From assembly GCF_014931565.1 (NCBI RefSeq), contig NZ_CP063353.1, forward strand, positions 1 through 64,000: 64,000 nucleotides of DNA, given 5' to 3'. This stretch comes from Clostridium sp. 'deep sea'. Lineage in GTDB: Bacteria; Bacillota; UBA994; PWPR01. A program made the translations under genes and the position numbers. This document shows positions 17,849 to 24,870 of this stretch, in pieces (within the stretch, counting starts at the first letter, position 1; the number at the start of each line of letters is the position of its first letter). Below the pieces are notes generated by a model, which saw only the letters and a program-made list of their open reading frames with translations, ran no database searches and was not told where the DNA came from.

Positions 17849-19648
17849 ATGACAAAAACATTATCAAAAATATTAATTATTACTATGCTTTTAACTGTAA
17901 TAGTTGTGCCAGCTTTTGCTGAAGACAAAGTAATGCAAGAAGATAAATGCAAGATTACTATAACAAATATTGTAGGACAAACTAAAGAAACATTAAAAAT
18001 GTATAATCAAGAAAGAGAATATGATATTTATTTAGTTACAAAGGGTGCAAGAATAACAGTATCAGCAACTGAGGGGTTAAGTTGTGGTGTAAGTGCACTA
18101 GTAGAAGAGGATGGATCTTATTACGGTGATCCTTGGCCATGGGAAGGCACTGGTGAGTTTAGATCTTACATAGATGCTAACCAAACTGCTTATAATGACT
18201 TAGAAGGTTGTACCTATTATAAATTCTTTTATGAAAAGAATGATGAACGTGTAATTATGATGTTTAAGTTAGTTGAGGATTCAGCTACAACAGCTAAAGA
18301 AAAAGAGTTTAAACAACCAGATTTTAATACAGATAAATACGAACTAACAATTACCAACATTATTGGAGAAACAACAGAAACCTTAACAATTGATGAGCGT
18401 GAAGAAGAATATAAAGTTTATTTAATAAGTAAAGACTCAAAGGCAACAATAAAAACTACAGCAGAATCATACGCTGGTGGTGGCATTGTTCGCAATGAAA
18501 ACGGTTATATGTATTCTGATCCCTGCTTAGTGTGGAACATGGATAATGATAAAACAAGCTATTCACCACTTTTAAAAGCTAATACCAAAGCTGATATGAA
18601 TTTTGAAGGTAGTACATATTACTACTTTAGTACTGGCGAAGGTGATAATCGCAATCTATTTCTGTTAAAAGTAGTAGATAATAACGAACAAGAAAAAGTA
18701 GATGGTGACTTAAATCATGAGCTTTATGATTTATCAATAACTAATTATGATAAAGTTGTAAAAGAAACACTAACCTTTAACAATGAAACAAAAGAGTATG
18801 ATGTTTATGTTGCTAAATCAAACTCTTTATTAACTTATAAACCAACTGATTCATTTTATGCTGGTGTTTTAGAAATTAACCTTGATGAAGGCTATGCAGC
18901 TCCAATGATGTGGACAATTAATGGTCATCAAGAGTTAGTAAACTATGTTGAAGCAGATACTGTGGCTACTTGTGAATTAAAGCCAGGTTATTATCAGTTT
19001 GCAGTAGATGATGATAATGGTTCTATTTCAGAGGTTATTATAAAAGTTGTTGCTGGTGAAAAAGTTACTGAGCCAATAGCTGTAGAATTTGATGAAAACG
19101 ATGCTCCAGATAATTGGGCAAAAGGTGATATAACTTCAGCAATTCAAAAAAACTTAGTACCTCTAAATCTACAAAACAACTATAAACAAAACATAACTCG
19201 TAAAGAGTTTTGTCAGGCAGTTATTCAGTTATTAGAAACAAAAACAAGTAAAACAGCTGAACAGATTTTAGCTGATGTTGGTAGAAGATCTAATGAAAAT
19301 GATCCATTTACTGATACAAGTGAAGACTATATTTTAGCAGCATATCAGTTGAAAATTATTGGTGGTCGTGGTAACAAGATTTTTGATCCAAATGGTACAA
19401 TTATTCGCCAAGAAGCCGCAGCCATTTTAACAAATGTAGCTCGTGTTTTAGGTGCTGATGTTAATGGAGTTGGCAAAAAATTTGCTGATGATGGTGATAT
19501 TACTAACTATGCTAAAGCGTCTGTTGACTATGTATCATCAAAAGGAATTATGGGTGCTATGGGCAACAATAAATTTGGACCCAAAACTACCTATACACGT
19601 CAGCAATCATATATAACATTGTTAAGATTATTTAATGCCCTTAAATAA
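17849..19648 (+). CDS. S-layer-homology protein with three internal repeats
   Basis: Start ATG 17849 is preferred because AGAGGAG abuts the earlier ATG at 17840. The 599-residue product has a signal peptide (TKTLSKI, hydrophobic stretch, ending VPAFA-E). Three diverged repeats of about 120 residues follow (roughly 30-145, 165-290, 300-410). Each opens like TITNIIGETTETLT, continues EEYKVYL and contains a central Tyr/Gly-rich strand. The last 180 residues carry SLH motifs (WAKGDITSAI, FTDTSEDYILAAYQLKIIGG, FADDGDITNYAKASVDY) that bind cell-wall polysaccharide. It is thus a wall-anchored surface protein. It lies between two LytTR/GHKL pairs and may be a quorum-controlled output; this is inference. 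The repeat domain is not one I recognise. Confidence 0.88.
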   Translation: MTKTLSKILIITMLLTVIVVPAFAEDKVMQEDKCKITITNIVGQTKETLKMYNQEREYDIYLVTKGARITVSATEGLSCGVSALVEEDGSYYGDPWPWEGTGEFRSYIDANQTAYNDLEGCTYYKFFYEKNDERVIMMFKLVEDSATTAKEKEFKQPDFNTDKYELTITNIIGETTETLTIDEREEEYKVYLISKDSKATIKTTAESYAGGGIVRNENGYMYSDPCLVWNMDNDKTSYSPLLKANTKADMNFEGSTYYYFSTGEGDNRNLFLLKVVDNNEQEKVDGDLNHELYDLSITNYDKVVKETLTFNNETKEYDVYVAKSNSLLTYKPTDSFYAGVLEINLDEGYAAPMMWTINGHQELVNYVEADTVATCELKPGYYQFAVDDDNGSISEVIIKVVAGEKVTEPIAVEFDENDAPDNWAKGDITSAIQKNLVPLNLQNNYKQNITRKEFCQAVIQLLETKTSKTAEQILADVGRRSNENDPFTDTSEDYILAAYQLKIIGGRGNKIFDPNGTIIRQEAAAILTNVARVLGADVNGVGKKFADDGDITNYAKASVDYVSSKGIMGAMGNNKFGPKTTYTRQQSYITLLRLFNALK

Positions 19649-19670
19649 TCAATAAACTAGCTGTTGCTTT

Positions 19671-19713
19671 AAGCTTAATCATTGGAACTTGTTTCCGTGG
19701 TTAAGCTTTTTTT
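19671..19713 (+). terminator. terminator of the SLH gene
   Basis: AAGCTTAA at 19671 pairs with TTAAGCTT at 19701, with an inner GGAA/TTCC stem, followed by seven or more T. Confidence 0.85.
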
Positions 19714-19810
19714 ATACATAAATATTTTTTATACTTTAGATAGACCCTTTTTTTGTAAATATTAAATCTTATGCAGGAATGTAGCTTTTCTTAATGAATT
19801 AAAGATAAGG

Positions 19811-19826
19811 AACTATGTAGTATTAT
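19811..19826 (+). promoter_or_regulatory. promoter of the second LytTR/GHKL pair
   Basis: AACTATGTAGTATTAT matches the promoter of copy 1 (15602-15619) closely, with TATTAT at 19821-19826 as -10. The shared element suggests common control of the two pairs. Confidence 0.45.
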
Positions 19827-19907
19827 ATAAACTGTTAACTGGTTTCTTTCAAGAGCTTTAATTTCAATTTTTTATCAACTTTTTTTGTTTAATTTGGGGT
19901 GATATTA

Positions 19908-20630
19908 GTGGTTAGTTTTTTGATAGTGGAAGATGATAAACAGCAACGTAATAATTTAGCACGAATTATCAAGAGCATAGTTGATGATTGTAAAATATAT
20001 GCTGCAGATAATAAAGATGATGCACTTGAAATTGCCAAAAAGGTTTCAATTAATCTAATGTTTGTGGACATAAAGCTTAAAGACTCTAATGGTTTAGATT
20101 TTGCTAAAGAGGTACGAAAGATTTCGCAGTATAAGTTAACATGGATAATTTTTTTAACTACGCATGTAGATTTTATGTTACAGGCTTTTAAAGAAATACA
20201 TTGTTACGATTATATACTAAAACCATATAGCAAAAAAAAAGTAGCAGAGACCATAAAATTACTACTTGAACACAATAGCAGTAGTGTTGATGACAAAATC
20301 AAAGAGTATGTAGTATTTGAACTTAAAGGTGTAACTTTTAAGGTTTGTTTAGAAGATATTTATTTTATTGAAGTACAATTGAGAACATGTACTGTACATA
20401 CAAAATCTGAAGTATATGTGTTTAGTAGAATGCCACTTAAAAGAATACTTGAAATGATTGAAGTTAATTATATTGTAAAAACACATAAATCATTTGCTGT
20501 AAATACAAACCATATAAAAAAAATAGAAAAAGTTTCTCGTGGATGCTGGGAAATTGATTTTTGGGGCTACGATAAAAAAGCGCTGTTAGCAACAACGTAT
20601 AAAGATGACCTTATGTTGAAGATAAATTAA
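19908..20630 (+). CDS. LytTR-family response regulator (AgrA/ComE-like), copy 2
   Basis: GTG 19908 is chosen because the longer frame's GTG at 19899 lies within the ribosome site GGGGTG; the same arrangement is seen in copy 1. The 240-residue protein has the receiver acidic pair in LIVEDD, the acceptor in MFVDIKLKDSNG, HCYDYILKP, and a LytTR domain with FIEVQLRTCTVH and IVKTHKSFAVN. Identity with copy 1 is high over both domains, so the pairs are duplicates. The kinase gene starts 27 bp after its stop. Confidence 0.93.
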   Translation: MVSFLIVEDDKQQRNNLARIIKSIVDDCKIYAADNKDDALEIAKKVSINLMFVDIKLKDSNGLDFAKEVRKISQYKLTWIIFLTTHVDFMLQAFKEIHCYDYILKPYSKKKVAETIKLLLEHNSSSVDDKIKEYVVFELKGVTFKVCLEDIYFIEVQLRTCTVHTKSEVYVFSRMPLKRILEMIEVNYIVKTHKSFAVNTNHIKKIEKVSRGCWEIDFWGYDKKALLATTYKDDLMLKIN

Positions 20631-20657
20631 TACTTTATGGTTAAAGGGGAGATGTAT

Positions 20658-21929
20658 GTGCCTGGATTATTAGCTGGTTGGCTTGAGTTAAGTAGCTTAG
20701 TACTTATATGGTCTGAGTTCGAGCAACCAACAAAAAATAGATTAATCAAAAATCTTGCTATAATTTTAGTAGGATGTATTTTATTTTACTTTACAATAGA
20801 TTTATATCCTGTAACTGCTTTGTTTATTAATCATGGATTTTTAATTATGTTTATTAGCTTAGTTTATAATAAAAATACCTTTGACGTTATCCTAAAGTTA
20901 ATTATCTCATATGCGTTAGTTGTATTTATTGAGTTTTTATTACTAATTACTTTTTCTCCAGTTATAGATAACTTTGAGTATTTAAAAGAGTATAAGTTAG
21001 TTGAGCTAGCTGGATTGTTATTGTTCATTGTAGTAATTTTGTTAATTACGCCTGTTTTTAAAAAGTTTATTTCTTCAATTAATAGTTCTATCAGCAAAAT
21101 TAACTTTCAGTTTAAAAATATTTGGTTAGTTAATACTTTAGTTTATTGTTTTATAGTAAAATTAATTTGGGATTTTTCACCTCAATTTATTATTAATAAT
21201 AAGGTATTTATATTTTTAGTATTTGTTTTAGTATATGTACTCAATATTTTTGTATATCGAAACGATGTATTAACTTATGAAAAAACAACTATGGAGCAAT
21301 ATTATAATCAATACTACCCTGTATTAACTAATATTGTAGAAGATATGCGCTCCCGACAGCACGAATACAAAAACCACCTAAATGTTATATATGGTATAGC
21401 TGAAATAACAAATGAAAAAAACGTTAAACAAGAGTTAAGGTCTTATATTGAGTCAGTAAATTACTCATTTGAAGATGTTAACATTGTTCGTAGCTCTAAT
21501 AATATTTTAAATGCAATTATATATAGCAAAGTGGTAGATGCTGAAAAACACCATATTGACTTTACATATCGAATAGGTGATGTAGATGAGTTACCTATAG
21601 AAGACTTTGAACTGACTGAAATATTAGCGAATTTATTAAACAATGCATTTGAGGCAATAGTAAAAAGTGAAACTACTAAGAGAATTGTTAGACTTGAATT
21701 ATGTAAAACAGAAGAGCCAAACATGTTTATAATGGTAGTTAAAAATAATGGCACAGCTCTTAAAATGAAAGAAATAGATAAGCTATTTAAGCGTGGCTTC
21801 TCAACCAAAAATAGGGGAAGCGGCTATGGTCTATATAATGTGAAACAAATTATTGATGATAAAAAAGGAAATATTGAAATTACTGTAGAAGAAGGCATAA
21901 CTACTTTTAAAGTAAAAATTCCATACTAA
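20658..21929 (+). CDS. GHKL histidine kinase, AgrC-like, copy 2
   Basis: GTG 20658 is taken as start: it lies six bases after AAAGGGGAG and aligns with the N-terminus of copy 1, while the ATG at 20637 has no ribosome site. The 423-residue protein has about six N-terminal membrane helices, the His motif in RSRQHEYKNHLNVIYG, the N-box LANLLNNAFEA and the ATP-lid NRGSGYGLYNVKQI. It is a paralog of the kinase at 16421 with a more diverged membrane sensor than kinase domain, which would fit a different or shifted ligand. It converges with agrB-agrD on the opposite strand, 84 bp away. Confidence 0.9.
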   Translation: MPGLLAGWLELSSLVLIWSEFEQPTKNRLIKNLAIILVGCILFYFTIDLYPVTALFINHGFLIMFISLVYNKNTFDVILKLIISYALVVFIEFLLLITFSPVIDNFEYLKEYKLVELAGLLLFIVVILLITPVFKKFISSINSSISKINFQFKNIWLVNTLVYCFIVKLIWDFSPQFIINNKVFIFLVFVLVYVLNIFVYRNDVLTYEKTTMEQYYNQYYPVLTNIVEDMRSRQHEYKNHLNVIYGIAEITNEKNVKQELRSYIESVNYSFEDVNIVRSSNNILNAIIYSKVVDAEKHHIDFTYRIGDVDELPIEDFELTEILANLLNNAFEAIVKSETTKRIVRLELCKTEEPNMFIMVVKNNGTALKMKEIDKLFKRGFSTKNRGSGYGLYNVKQIIDDKKGNIEITVEEGITTFKVKIPY

Positions 21930-21937
21930 TTTAAATA

Positions 21938-21969
21938 CCAAAAGAGAGCCATAAAAAGCTCTCTTTTGG
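21938..21969. terminator. terminator between kinase copy 2 and agrD
   Basis: A perfect 12-bp stem (21938-21949 with 21958-21969) with an 8-base loop. Flanking runs are weak, but it lies between convergent genes and can serve both. Confidence 0.75.
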
Positions 21970-22012
21970 CAAAAGTATAAGTGCATGTAAGTAAGTAAAT
22001 CAATTTTGTATA

Positions 22013-22147
22013 TTACTTCAATAAACTTTTTGGAGGCTCAACTTCGTTGAATAACAACCATGATGAACTATAAGCCAAGATTTGAGAAAGAGCAACTAAA
22101 GTTATGCCAAATAAATATCTAGGGCAATGTTTTCTCATAAATTTCAC
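22013..22147 (-). CDS. agrD: AgrD-like autoinducer precursor with Ser in place of the ring Cys
   Basis: A 44-residue peptide gene, GTG start, with AGGAGG seven bases upstream, inside the last codons of agrB. The N-terminal half (RKHCPRYLFGITLVALSQIL) is an amphipathic helix, as in AgrD leaders. The core and tail AYSSSWLLFNEVEPPKSLLK line up with staphylococcal AgrD (AYSTCDFIMDEVEVPKEL) without a gap: the ring Cys is replaced by Ser29, and the acidic recognition tail with Pro-Lys-Leu is kept. The predicted product is therefore a five-residue lactone ring from Ser29 to Phe33 with a short N-terminal tail; the tail length is uncertain. It would be cut and cyclised by AgrB, exported and read by one or both AgrC-like kinases nearby. 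Confidence 0.85.
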   Translation of the reverse strand: MKFMRKHCPRYLFGITLVALSQILAYSSSWLLFNEVEPPKSLLK

Positions 22148-22148
22148 T

Positions 22149-22718
22149 TTAAACCCTCCTTTTTAAAAATAATTGAACCGACTCTAAAAAGATAGTTAAA
22201 ACACCAACACTCACATAAATACTGTCTTTTATCCATATCATTAAAGCTAATATCCATAACAAAGTGGTTACTACTGCTAAAATCTTAAGCATTATATAGC
22301 GCTTTTTACTCTTGATGGGTCTAAATTTGCTGGTTATAGGCGCCTTATAACCAATTAGTAATGTACTTATCAGTAGTAATATAAATGAGTTATTAACAAT
22401 AGTTTTTTCAAATAATTGAGTGCCGAATATTGCAATAGTGAAGAATGTTGTTGAAAATAACAGACATTTCAAAAAACTATCTGCATGATAACCGCCAGCG
22501 AACACCCTTAGAGATGCAAGCAACACAAAGGAGAAGACAAAGTAATGGAGTTTTCCAAAGGATGCAAAGAGAATCAAAAGTATGCCTAATCTCAATGCCT
22601 CCCCAATGATAGCCTGCAAAGCATAGGAAATTTGTTCACGGTACATGGTATTGTCTAATTTTGTATTAATACTAAGGTAATTGGCTAAATCATCAGAAAC
22701 ATTTTTAATAAATTTAAT
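22149..22718 (-). CDS. agrB: AgrB-like membrane peptidase, probable ATT start
   Basis: AgrB cleaves the C-terminal tail of AgrD and forms the ring. GGYHADSFLKC carries the catalytic His and Cys eight positions apart, with Arg before it in LRVFAGG. Five or six membrane helices follow. No ATG, GTG or TTG has a ribosome site: the only long-frame start is GTG 22760, which has none and lies near a TATAAT on this strand. GAGGAGG at 22726-22732 stands seven bases before ATT 22718. Starting there gives 189 residues, the usual AgrB length, beginning KFIKNVSDDLANYL, close to the family N-terminus. An ATT start is rare and inferred here. The stop is one base before the agrD start, so the genes are coupled. 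Confidence 0.85.
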   Translation of the reverse strand: MKFIKNVSDDLANYLSINTKLDNTMYREQISYALQAIIGEALRLGILLILFASFGKLHYFVFSFVLLASLRVFAGGYHADSFLKCLLFSTTFFTIAIFGTQLFEKTIVNNSFILLLISTLLIGYKAPITSKFRPIKSKKRYIMLKILAVVTTLLWILALMIWIKDSIYVSVGVLTIFLESVQLFLKRRV

Positions 22719-22880
22719 TTTTATTCCTCCTCTAATATGAGGTTTTGTGAGCTCATACACACATATTATAATAATTATATCTTACATTTCATATGGAGGT
22801 CATTATTAATTTTATTAAAATAATAAACAAATATTATATTTTGTAATAAACACTTTAGAAAAATAAGCTTAAGTGTTTTT

Positions 22881-22910
22881 TTTGTTTGTACTGTCAGTAT
22901 AGCAAACAAA
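22881..22910. repeat. long imperfect palindrome, candidate operator
   Basis: TTTGTTTG (22881-22888) and CAAACAAA (22903-22910) are perfect 8-bp arms, with TACTGTCAGTA as an inner symmetric element. It lies roughly midway between agrB and the YcaO-like gene and could be a regulator site for either. Confidence 0.55.
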
Positions 22911-23163
22911 ATTACAACTAACTATTGTTATGACATAAAAATGCAAATTTCGTACATAAAACAGCATATCCTAACAAAGTTCGTCTATTTATAACCTTTT
23001 ATAGCTATTTAGAACCAATTTTATTGAACAATATTATAAAAATTTTATAATAAAACTATATATAATAACTTAATTAATTTAATAATTTACTATAAAATCT
23101 TAAAAATTTACGAAATCGTATTTATAGAATTAAGATTTTTTAGAGTGTTTTTGAGCTATTTTA

Positions 23164-23193
23164 TTGACTTTCTAAATTAGTTATGTGTATGTT
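23164..23193 (+). promoter_or_regulatory. possible promoter of the YcaO-like gene
   Basis: TTGACT (23164-23169) and a weak TATGTT (23188-23193) are 18 bp apart. Transcription would begin near 23200, which favours the GTG start at 23227 over the earlier in-frame GTG at 23185. Confidence 0.4.
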
Positions 23194-23226
23194 TTATTTG
23201 TATTTAAAATTGAGAGGGTGATATCT

Positions 23227-24441
23227 GTGATTAAATTGTATCCAAGTTTTAATAATATAGCCACTCAATCTACTCAAGCAACTGCAGATTATGCTAACCT
23301 AGGTAGTTATCCATTAGTCAATTATCACAAAAAGTCTGTTTTTAAGAGTACTAGTAATATAACTCAAAATTCAGCAAAGAGGTGTAAACCAAACAATGAG
23401 TTTACACAATACTCTTTTACTAACTTGATTTTGGCTACCTGTAATGTAGTTTACAAATCATATAATGAAATTAAAAACTTGGGTAAGGTTATGCCTCTTG
23501 ATTACATTAATTCAATTAATACAAGTGAGATAGGAAATAATCAAATTACAGATTATAATGTATTACCATGGACAAAATGCCTCTCACTAGTAAATACTGG
23601 TGAAAAAATATACGTACCTATACAAATGCTATTTACAGACTGTAGCCATAATAATAATGATGATGAGCAAAGTAACATATCTCCACTTGGCACAGGTATT
23701 GCATCTCATAGTTCATATTTTAAAGCAATGGAAAAAGCTATCCTGGATAACATTAGTGTAGATGCCTTTATGTTAACTATGTTGACAAAACAAAAGTATA
23801 AAAAAATTATATTTAATAACAGCGTGTTGAACCTACTTCAAGAGCACAAACTCCTTGGTGACGAATGCGATTTTGAGATAACACCGCTATATATAACGCA
23901 GCCAGATCTTAAGGTGCCAACTTTTGCAGTTATCTTAAAAAGAAAAAATCAATTATCTCCTTATATGTTAATGCCTATTCAGTCTGATTTAGATCCATTA
24001 GAGGCTCTGTTATACGGTATTATAAACTCTATATCAAGAGCTAAAAGTATCTTAAAAAACACTATGATTAGTTCTAATAAAATAAGTGAGTTTTATAAAA
24101 ACTCACTATACTGGGTAATGCCCCATGATATAGTTTTAAAAGATAAGTCAGTTTCTGAGTTAATAGAAGGAGACATTAATTTTTCTGAGATTAAAACTTA
24201 TCATCAGCAAAGCAATCAAAAGAATGTTACGTATTTAATAAATGAATTGCAAAAAATAAGTAATTATGCAATATTTATGAATGTTATGCAACCTAAATTT
24301 AGAGCTCAAAATAAGTATGTAGTAAGAGTTTTAGTACCAGAATTATTAAAAATGCCGATGTTTGATGGCAGTTATGTAAATCACCCTAGATTACAACAGT
24401 TTGATTCACGAATTAATAATTATAATTATTCAATATTTTAA
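23227..24441 (+). CDS. divergent YcaO-domain protein, ATP-site residues apparently lost
   Basis: GTG 23227 follows AGAGGG by 8 bases. The 404-residue protein follows the YcaO pattern in order: PWTKCLSLVNTGEKIYVPIQ (Trp-x-glycine-x-VP strand), then SPLGTGIASHSSYFKAMEKA, the helix AILDNISVDAFML, the block SDLDPLEALLYGIINSISRA and the C-terminal VVRVLVPELLKMPMF. YcaO proteins use ATP to make azolines, thioamides or amidines in peptides. In active members the first helix reads ALxExxER and the second ALxExxQ; here they read AILDNISV and GIINSIS, so the acids that hold Mg-ATP are missing. It may be a catalytically dead scaffold or peptide-binding protein. No E1-like or flavin partner is near. It diverges from agrB and could act on the AgrD-type peptide; that is inference. 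Confidence 0.72.
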   Translation: MIKLYPSFNNIATQSTQATADYANLGSYPLVNYHKKSVFKSTSNITQNSAKRCKPNNEFTQYSFTNLILATCNVVYKSYNEIKNLGKVMPLDYINSINTSEIGNNQITDYNVLPWTKCLSLVNTGEKIYVPIQMLFTDCSHNNNDDEQSNISPLGTGIASHSSYFKAMEKAILDNISVDAFMLTMLTKQKYKKIIFNNSVLNLLQEHKLLGDECDFEITPLYITQPDLKVPTFAVILKRKNQLSPYMLMPIQSDLDPLEALLYGIINSISRAKSILKNTMISSNKISEFYKNSLYWVMPHDIVLKDKSVSELIEGDINFSEIKTYHQQSNQKNVTYLINELQKISNYAIFMNVMQPKFRAQNKYVVRVLVPELLKMPMFDGSYVNHPRLQQFDSRINNYNYSIF

Positions 24442-24526
24442 ATAAAGATAAGAATTATATATTTTACTTTGCTAGTATTCAAATTAAACTGCTATGTAAT
24501 TACCTATTATATATTACCAAAGAGAA

Positions 24527-24670
24527 ATGAAAATAACACAATCTCATATTCTGCCAATTTTATTTAAGTGTTCCCTTATGCTGTGCAGATTTAAGAGTAT
24601 TGATTTAACAGATGCTTTACCTCAAATAAACATACTGCATTTGCTGTTGTTACAATTACAACATATATAA
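24527..24670 (+). CDS. possible 47-residue small protein
   Basis: An ATG frame starting MKITQSHILPILFK, preceded only by AAAGAG two bases upstream, runs to a stop 43 bp before a terminator that ends the YcaO transcript. It has two Cys, one Pro-rich turn and a leucine-rich end (LHLLLLQLQHI). It lies 86 bp after the YcaO-like gene and could be a co-transcribed peptide, or chance within a 3' untranslated region. No homology is recognised. Confidence 0.22.
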   Translation: MKITQSHILPILFKCSLMLCRFKSIDLTDALPQINILHLLLLQLQHI

Positions 24671-24712
24671 AAAATTAAAATAATTATAGAGTAAGTTTAA
24701 TTTGAGATGTAT

Positions 24713-24743
24713 AGGGTTGCCTAATTTAGGTGACCCTTTTTTT
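24713..24743 (+). terminator. terminator 270 bp after the YcaO-like gene
   Basis: An 11-bp stem including two G-U wobbles (AGGGTTGCCTA with TAGGTGACCCT) around loop ATT, then seven T. Its distance means the transcript carries about 270 bases beyond the YcaO stop. Confidence 0.85.
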
Positions 24744-24780
24744 AACTAACAAGCTTATAAAAGTAAGTCAATTGCATTTT

Positions 24781-24847
24781 GATGGACAGTTTAATTGTAC
24801 AAATTGTCCATCATTGTCTTGACATGTCCATTTATTAGTAGTAATAT
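24781..24847 (+). promoter_or_regulatory. promoter with three TGTCCA half-sites (copper operon)
   Basis: TTGACA (24819-24824), 17 bp and TAATAT (24842-24847) form the promoter. GATGGACA (24781-24788) and TGTCCATC (24805-24812) are a perfect 8-bp inverted repeat just upstream of the -35. A third TGTCCA (24825-24830) abuts the -35. The arrangement fits a dimeric regulator, most simply the HTH protein encoded next. Confidence 0.75.
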
Positions 24848-24870
24848 GAAGCTGTATTAAGGAGGTAAGT

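Larger units (their letters stand above)
22719..23226. other. regulatory gap between agrB and the YcaO-like gene
   Basis: About 500 bp separate these divergent genes. On the minus strand a TATAAT (22765-22770) lies ahead of agrB without a good -35, as expected of an activator-driven promoter. An 8-bp stem AAACACTT/AAGTGTTT (22848-22878) followed by a T-run on the plus strand looks like a terminator, though no gene for it is visible. No open frame with a ribosome site was found. Confidence 0.5.

Noticed and set aside
15486-19907. Second agrD-like gene for the duplicated kinases
   Set aside because: The gaps at 15486-15675, 17687-17848 and 19649-19907 were read on both strands; no short frame with a ribosome site and an EVxxP-type tail was found.
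22848-22884. Small RNA gene ending at the hairpin before the YcaO gene
   Set aside because: The hairpin and T-run look like a terminator, but no promoter or conserved structure was seen upstream on the plus strand, so no gene is called.
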